Assembly (NCBI RefSeq): GCF_008831285.2
Contig: NC_045148.1
Span: 19,773,002-19,837,001, forward strand
Direction of reading: 5' to 3'
DNA length: 64,000 nucleotides
From: Nymphaea colorata
Lineage: Eukaryota > Streptophyta > Magnoliopsida > Nymphaeales > Nymphaeaceae
In this document: in pieces, positions 49,032 to 64,000 of the stretch
Layout: each line of letters begins with the position of its first letter
Position numbering within the stretch: position 1 is the stretch's first letter
The notes under the pieces: generated by a model
Told to the model about the DNA's origin: nothing
The model's database searches: none
Seen by the model: only the letters and a program-made list of their open reading frames with translations
Position numbers and translations under genes: made by a program

Positions 49032-49700
49032 GTGATGCAAGGGACTAACTCCCCTATCAAAAAAGTTTTGCCGAGTTCCAACCAAAGTAATTGCTGTCAA
49101 CTTTACACGCTTTGCGTAAAACGCGGCAGCAGTTATTGAGATTTTCTCGTGTTAATTTAAATGTGTCTAGAAATTAATATTTATGATGATAATATATTTT
49201 ATGTTGGTCCACCTCTTTTAAGAACTAGTAAAAAATTTTAAAAACATGCTTTGTAAATTTAAGAGAGAGATAGAATGAACCACTCACCTGAAAAAAAATA
49301 ACCATTGACATTTAAATGAATTTTAATTAATCTAGTAAAATGGATTCACAATTTAACGTACCGATGATCACTATAGACTGATTTTCTGCCGCCCTGAAAT
49401 TCGCCTATATATAAAGTTGGGACGTTAGAATTCCAACTGTATACAACGCACTTTGATAAAAAAAAAACAATATGCCCAAAGCAATCGTCGTTGTGCTGAA
49501 TGTCGCTGGAAGATAAGGCTCTCCTCCTTTATTATCAAAAGTAGTGCCGAGACTATTGTAAATTCTGCTACTATTAATGCCACTATCCTTCTTAACGCGC
49601 TCGTCCCACATAAACACTTTTTTCTTTCTTTCATGGACGACTTGGAAGCAGGCGGACGTCCACCACGTTATGCCAACAAAAGCATGGCCCTAACATTGAA

Positions 49701-49708
49701 TATATAAG
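49701..49708 (+). promoter_or_regulatory. CRK-4 TATA box
   Basis: TATATAAG lies about 140 bp upstream of the CRK-4 ATG, placing a start site near 49735 and a leader of roughly 110 nt. In unit B the same position reads ATATATTAGG and is preceded directly by the 784-bp insertion. Confidence 0.6.
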
Positions 49709-49755
49709 GCAGCCATTGTAGAAGGAAGGAGCTAGAAAGAAATCTAAATTCTCCC

Positions 49756-49833
49756 ATGAAAGTGCTTCGTCCTAATCTTCTTCCCTTCTGCACTGAAGAG
49801 CTTTTTCATCCTTCACATTGTGGGGAGTGGTGA
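49756..49833 (+). CDS. Upstream ORF (25 aa) in CRK-4 leader
   Basis: ATG 49756 opens a 25-codon frame that ends with TGA at 49831-49833, 13 nt before the CRK-4 start. The paralogous leader of CRK-5 keeps the same start, length and stop (60185-60262) despite substitutions. It lies downstream of the TATA box, so it should be in the mRNA. It could reduce or condition translation of the receptor. Retention of the frame may also simply reflect the recent duplication. Confidence 0.5.
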   Translation: MKVLRPNLLPFCTEELFHPSHCGEW

Positions 49834-49846
49834 CATTAGAGATCAA

Positions 49847-54711
<4,865 letters not shown>

Positions 54712-54872
54712 GAGTCATCATTTATGACCCACTAAATTAAAACAATTCATAAAAACTTTGTTTTCATGTTGGAGGAGTGCTCTTCACCGGCTGTAAATGG
54801 GGGTTGGCCCTATGTGTTGTATAAACAAGTCGCAGCAGTTGAGGTTTGATGAGTTGCATGAGGTGTGTATGA

Positions 54873-54876
<4 letters not shown>

Positions 54877-54909
<33 letters not shown>
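54877..54909. repeat. (GA)n microsatellite
   Basis: An AG run of about 33 bp about 170 bp downstream of the CRK-4 stop codon. Confidence 0.85.
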
Positions 54910-54912
<3 letters not shown>

Positions 54913-55269
54913 GTTCTTCAAGACTACTAGCAAAAAACACCTCCGACAAGGTGTTGGAAGGGAACAGTAAGACCGAAAGAATTGGGAGTGGTCAGAAACA
55001 AGAAGAAAGAAAACATAAAGACCAAAACAATGTGTTGCTGTAAGAGATGATTCAAAGCAGAAGCATCTAAGTCATTTTCCGAAGAGTACCTGTCAAAGCA
55101 GTTGGTTTCACTTAGGGGAAGCACAAGGTTGAGGAAGGTTCACCACTAATCTCTCTGTTACAGCATGAATGATTCGTGCAAAAAACTTTCGAATACAAGA
55201 GGTGCAGCATTTATTACATGGGAAAATACTAAGAATCGTCATGAGTCATCGACTTTCAACTAAATGATA

Positions 55270-55910
55270 GAAAAACACTATAGATCTAAAAGAATACCAG
55301 TGGTTTGTGGCTCTTGTGGTAATCCATAACTGTAAGGCTGTTTTGATTAAATTGGGGCTCGTATTAGGATATGCAATTAATTTGTTTATACCTAGGAGAG
55401 GAATAGTAATAGTACTATATCCTTCACCTTCTCGGCATTTTTCTCTGGGATTCTTATTTAGGAAATCAGTTACTTGTTTTAGGTTTCTTACATAGTTGTT
55501 GGTGATTAAGTTCTGGCTTTCTTTTTTTAGGGCTTGTATTATTTCTACGTAAGTTTGTACTGGTGGTGGAACAAATTGTACTGGTTTTGGTTTGTTTTCA
55601 TATTTCTGAAACCCATTATTTAGATTTTGATTTTTAAAAAATATTATTCTTCTTTCTTTTGGTTCCGTTTTATTTTTTTTTTAATTTCCACTATTTGTGG
55701 TTCTTTGCCTTTCTCTAGGGAAAAATGTTTCTGGTTTTTATCTTGCCATGCTTGTTCCGTCTTTATGTGTTTGTTCTAAGGCTTTTGTTAGGATTTCTAC
55801 CTCGTTTTTCATCTTCTCCATTTCTTCTACTTGGTGTTTCAGTTTTTCTATATCTGCTTTTAGGTTTAGTATCTCACCCTTGTCACTCCGTCTATGTAAC
55901 GGACAAATGA
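55270..55910 (-). pseudogene. Decayed lysine/asparagine-rich coding relic, unassigned
   Basis: On the minus strand two adjacent blocks keep protein-like composition. The upstream block (about 55900-55750) is a Lys/Glu-rich heptad-like helix (KLKHQVEEMEKMKNEVEIL), likely a coiled coil. The downstream block (about 55660-55290) is Asn/Lys/Pro-rich. Stops and frame changes separate them. The style is that of a retroelement-type structural protein, but nothing allows a family call and it may be chance in A-rich DNA. Confidence 0.3.
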
Positions 55911-58266
55911 TCTATTAAATCTGATTGCACAGACTTAGTTGCTGCCACTTCAGTTCCATGCAAACAGCACATCCATAGTGATAACTAGCAGGTTGCAGCA
56001 GACTTCTACTATCTGTATAGCTAGTTAAGATAACATCTCAAGAAACATACATGTATATATTCATAGAATCTCAGTAAGTTACGTTATGCATCCTTGCAGC
56101 AGAGTCGGTCACAACAAATTCTGTGTAAACTCTGCAGAAAATCAAGATTTCTAATCCATAGGCATATCATAAGCATGAAGTCTTGTCCAAACAAGCATTA
56201 CTCAGTTTAAACATCTAAAATTCTCATATTTGGTCATCACTTCCCATACATTCTTTTGAATTATTATCGTCCACCACCCAATCACTTTCTAAAATTACAG
56301 AAAAAGTTTTATGATCAGACCTATAACCTCTCCATACAGTTTTCCCATAGGCCAAGTCTCTCATACTAAGCTTCTTGTAAACTCGATTTTCCTTTTTGAT
56401 GTTTTGTATCATCTCCAGCGTGGTGTTCTAATGCCTCAACTTCAGTCATGCTCTCAAATATACATGCAAACACATCTATGTATATACATTATTACATAGT
56501 ACTTTTACACAAATCTAGTATACAACTATATCCTTGTTTCCAACTGAATATAGTAAACATGACTAATACATTCTGCTATACCCGAACTCAGACTGTTGTA
56601 CACTATAATATTCATTGCTACAGTTATACTTAGTCATATATTTCCTATTTTTCGCTGTCCTACTACTGTACAGGTTATAGCACAAAGAGATATAGGTTGC
56701 TACATGATCTTGATATAGAACTTATTCTCTTCTCCAAATCCTTTTAAATAAATATACACATAACTGTACATGTACACTCTAATATGTTTGTCTTTATCTA
56801 TAGGCACAACAAAATTTACATGGACTACATGTTGCACATATGGTCTGAACATTTTCATACCTTATTGCTCCAAGGTGCAGTCAATTTGATGTGCTTGCAG
56901 AGCTGCCACTCCAAAGGCGTTCCAATAGGATTCCCAAGGTCACTCTAAATGTGCAGTCCTTTGTTTCGACCAGCAACTCCCTAGCTTCTTTGATCCTCCA
57001 AGGCATGGATGATAAACCAGTCCCTCTTACCTCTTGATCTTCATTCCAAGATACAGGAAAACAAGAATCTCCCACTCTTCTCCAATTTCTAGTTGTTGTG
57101 ACCTTCCTTCTATGGCTGCAGCAAATGGGAATTTAAAATGCTGTCATATGTATGCAAGAAACTCCAAAGCCAAGGAAGATGCAATTTTTTTTATTAAAAA
57201 CTGGTGTCTTAAACTGCCAAAACTAGCTACTTGCATGTATGAAAGATCTCAGATTTGCACATTCTGCCTCGCCGTGCATACTTCAACTCTAAGGATGGAA
57301 TCTGAAAAAAAAACAGTTTGGCAGAGAAGTGGCTAGGAACGACCTATAAAATTGCAACCTGGGTTTCAACAGAAATGCACTTGTGGTTGCCTTTCTTTCT
57401 TGTTTTGCTTCGGGCATAAATCCTAAATCTTGCATGATTGAATAATTGTATACTAAAGTCAAGATCAAACTTGTTTGTCGATGTGCTTCTTTGATTGATC
57501 AAGACATCTCTTTTCCACAGAAGGACAAAACAAGATCATTATGTTCCATATTTTAGTGAAATAGCGAAGGATATTCCACTAGCATTGGCAGAAGGGGTGG
57601 TGGGGATCTGGATTAGTTGTCCAGTTCAGAAACAATTGAAATGAATTGATGAGAAATTATGAAAACATCTTCTAATGCATTTCACAAGAAAATCAGTTAT
57701 TCTCTTACAGAAGTATTCACTGGCTGTGATATGAAAGTATGTGAGCTGAAAACTCATTCCCTGTATGGAGACTGCTTGGCCTTGGTCGTGGATGAAGTTT
57801 TATGATCCAACCCTTTCAATGAAGAGATGTTCTTCTTCAAAATCCTCAAAAACTTTGCACATGTGATGTGCCTTTACCAAGAATAGGGAAGTTGGGCTCC
57901 GCCTTGAAGGAGTATAATATCCTAAAACTTTGTTCACCTAAAAACAAAGAAAGTAGTGGCCTCTAGGCTGATGCTATGTTAAAGCGGGGAGCAAAAAAGT
58001 CTCCCCTGTCTGCTCAACCCAGTATTTCTGTGGGGAGCTAAGAGGAATGACTAGAGATCGTTTCACGGCTCTCTATTATTGTGAGTGGAAATGATATTGA
58101 CGGCGTTGATATTGATATTGACCAACTTTGATTTTTCATGGCACTGGGGTAGTATTGGAAAATGAAAATATGCTTTATATTTGCAAGAAAGCTTCTTTAG
58201 CATCATGTTTCTATATGCCTTGATCTCTACTGCTCTACTATGAGCAGCTGTTTACGATTCAGTTGA

Positions 58267-58288
58267 ATATATATATATATATATATAT
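58267..58288. repeat. (TA)n microsatellite
   Basis: TA run of about 22 bp in unit B, at the point where unit A holds an extra 590 bp. Confidence 0.85.
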
Positions 58289-59343
58289 AAGATCGTTAGA
58301 TTTGCCTGAGTTGATGCAGCCATTCATGAAAGGTCGGTTTGCTTGGATATTAGGCCATTTGAGGCATTCAGTTGGAGCTTGATTTATTGGCAGAAATAGT
58401 GAACTGGGTAATGTTGCTTCACTTCATTCCTCCTAAATACACATTCCAAATCAGCAGAATGAGTAGAGCTAATTTGTGGCGCTTATTGGTTCACCACGCG
58501 GAGAATGACCGTGGAACTCCAAAAATCTATCTTTCTTTCACGCGTAAGAAGAATTTTCAGTATTAATCCAATTCGTTGTTCTACGCGTGGATATGTTTTT
58601 GCCTCCACCTTGGCTATTTATTTTCTACTAATCTCCCATGGCCTAACTAATAAGCTTTTCCAGACAAATAAACACGCTGCTAATTGACATTTTGAAACTA
58701 TGAGTACGTTTTTGTTATTTGTGAAAATTTGTCTAAGTTAAAAATATTTGAACCAATAAATATGACAATTATATTGCATAGGAAATCTCATGGGAAATTA
58801 CTCTCACGAGTCACGGTGCTCTCTACTGAGCATTTGATAAAAAGAAATATAAAAAAACTAAGTACTCAGAGTAATATACATATTTGTAAATCTCTATTAT
58901 TATTGTACTCAAGAGTAAAATTTGTTGCGAGTTCCACACAAAGTAATTGTTGTAAACTTTACAAGTTTTGCCTAAAACGCGCTAGCGGCAGCGGCAAAGT
59001 AAATGTCACTATTGGTCTTATCATTACTATTCATCAACGCGCTCGTCTTACATGAATACTTTTCTTTTTTGCATCGACGACTTGGAAGTAGGAGGAAGTC
59101 TACCAAGTCAGAGAAGGAGCCAAAGTAAGTCTTTCATGGTCTTTGGCTTTATTTCTTTTTTTATTTTACATTTACATGTAAATTTTAAAAAAAAATTACT
59201 TATTTTATATAAAAATTTTGAAAAAATAATATTTCAACATAATTAAAATTTCAAAAATTTTAATTCGACCCAACTTATAAAAGATTTCTAACTTTACCTC
59301 TACCCCACTTTATGCCAACAAAAGCATGACTCTAGCATTGAAT

Positions 59344-60127
59344 TGTTTACCGTCGTCAATTAACGTAAACGTCTTACGAATGGAACAACTTTTTCTTTTT
59401 GTTTGTATAGTCATGAACTTATTAAGAGATCTAATTAATTGATAGAAAAACTATATATAATACAGGAAAATTGGCTGCTGCATCGTGGAGATTCAGTGTA
59501 GACTCCTCGAGTAGACATTCTCTGAAACCGTAGCTTCTACAAATACGCGTCGATTATTGAGATGGATACATGATTGTCCCCTAGCACCTCAGTAAAAGCC
59601 AGTTTCGTTCGATCGCACAATTGAAATGGATATAGGATAGGTGTCAATTTAATGCATTAAATAAATAGTCTATACATGTTGTTACGTTAATCTGTCCGAC
59701 ACGTTCGAACAAATGTGCATCTGAATTCTAAAAATCATTTCTTTGAGATCTATACTTCTCTGCATTAATCGAAACGATATATGCACATGATCTGGAACCC
59801 AATATTTGAGCGATTAACTAGTTTAATTTTGATATGCACATCACAGTTGATAAAAAAAATAGAAAATTCAATGGCAAGGTTTTAGGTTATAAAGTGACAT
59901 TTATATACACAAGCCAAAAAAAAAACATTTGTGCGAAGACCACATCTATATTTTTCAGATAGAACTTTGAAAATGACAAGTAAAGATGCAGTACTGCGAA
60001 GGAAACGCATGAGATGCGCGATTAGATTACAGTATATGATTACAGAAGAGTACCCCATAAGATCGCTTTTCTTGATTAGTTATTACCGCTCGTTGCGGAG
60101 GAGTAGGTCTCTGCGATGTGATGGACA
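59344..60127. mobile_element. Solo-LTR-like insertion in the CRK-5 promoter
   Basis: A 784-bp insertion present in unit B and absent from unit A. It begins TGTTTACC, ends GATGGACA (TGT...ACA ends), and is flanked by a perfect 5-bp duplication TGAAT (59339-59343 and 60128-60132). Unit A has one TGAAT at the empty site (49697-49701). These are the hallmarks of a solo LTR left by recombination. No internal retroelement sequence is present and no second copy lies in the window. It places foreign DNA immediately upstream of the former TATA box, about 150 bp from the CRK-5 ATG. Confidence 0.75.
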
Positions 60128-60184
60128 TGAATATATTAGGCAGCCATGTAGAATGAAGGAGCTAGAAAGAAATCTAATTCTCCC

Positions 60185-60262
60185 ATGTACGTGCTTCCTC
60201 CTAATCTTCTTCCCTTCTGCACTGAAGAGTTTTTTCATCCTTCACATTGTGGGGAGTGGTGA
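60185..60262 (+). CDS. Upstream ORF (25 aa) in CRK-5 leader
   Basis: Counterpart of the CRK-4 uORF: same position relative to the main ATG, same length and same stop, with a few amino-acid replacements near the start and one Leu to Phe later. It would be translated only if the CRK-5 transcript starts above 60185. Confidence 0.45.
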   Translation: MYVLPPNLLPFCTEEFFHPSHCGEW

Positions 60263-60275
60263 CATTAGAGATTAA

Positions 60276-63999
<3,724 letters not shown>

Positions 64000-64000
64000 G

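Larger units (their letters stand above)
54712..57147. other. CRK-4/CRK-5 spacer
   Basis: No gene I can name. A (GA)n microsatellite lies at 54877-54909. About 55270-55900 holds a decayed lysine-rich reading frame on the minus strand, listed separately. 55920-56880 is A/T-rich and featureless. A short minus-strand ORF at 56881-57075 has no recognisable domain. Confidence 0.45.

Overview
The window is nuclear DNA of a flowering plant. Genes are split by GT-AG introns, intergenic DNA is AT-rich, and Ty1/copia, hAT and Tourist-like elements are present. The species cannot be fixed from the sequence.

The dominant content is a tandem, same-strand (+) array of five cysteine-rich receptor-like kinase (CRK) loci: CRK-1 (9916-15956), CRK-2 (20418-26864), CRK-3 (38440-44104), CRK-4 (49847-54711) and CRK-5 (60276 to the window edge, cut at the end of exon 5). 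All share one seven-exon plan: exon 1 carries the signal peptide and the whole ectodomain, exon 2 the transmembrane helix, exons 3-7 the Ser/Thr kinase. Internal exon lengths and phases are nearly constant (exon 5 = 238 nt, exon 6 = 151 nt). The ectodomain has four DUF26 (Gnk2/stress-antifungal) modules, each with a C-x8-C-x2-C motif, instead of the usual two. CRK-1, -3 and -4 are intact (868, 872 and 876 aa when spliced); CRK-5 is intact as far as seen. CRK-2 has a one-base deletion in a G run of DUF26-4 that uncouples the ectodomain from an otherwise intact kinase half. A decayed antisense DUF26 fragment lies at about 2411-2835.

Layout: 1-9915 is gene-poor, with two hAT-type elements, the DUF26 relic and a dispersed repeat. 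CRK-1 and CRK-2 follow. A young Ty1/copia element (27804-32974, minus strand, 361-bp LTRs differing at two positions) lies next to an older LTR remnant; it lacks the gag zinc knuckle and protease. 32975-38439 is repeat-rich spacer. CRK-3 follows. CRK-4 and CRK-5 then lie in two recent tandem units (A from about 45499, B from about 57148) that stay alignable through promoter, exons and introns. The units differ by clean insertions: an 827-bp Tourist-like MITE and a 313-bp segment in A, and a 784-bp solo-LTR-like insertion in B that sits directly against the CRK-5 TATA region.

From family knowledge, CRKs are plasma-membrane receptors in stress, immune and redox-related signalling. The array looks like a birth-and-death receptor cluster built on a doubled DUF26 ectodomain, with TE-driven promoter divergence, one frameshifted member and a short upstream ORF kept in both young paralogues.
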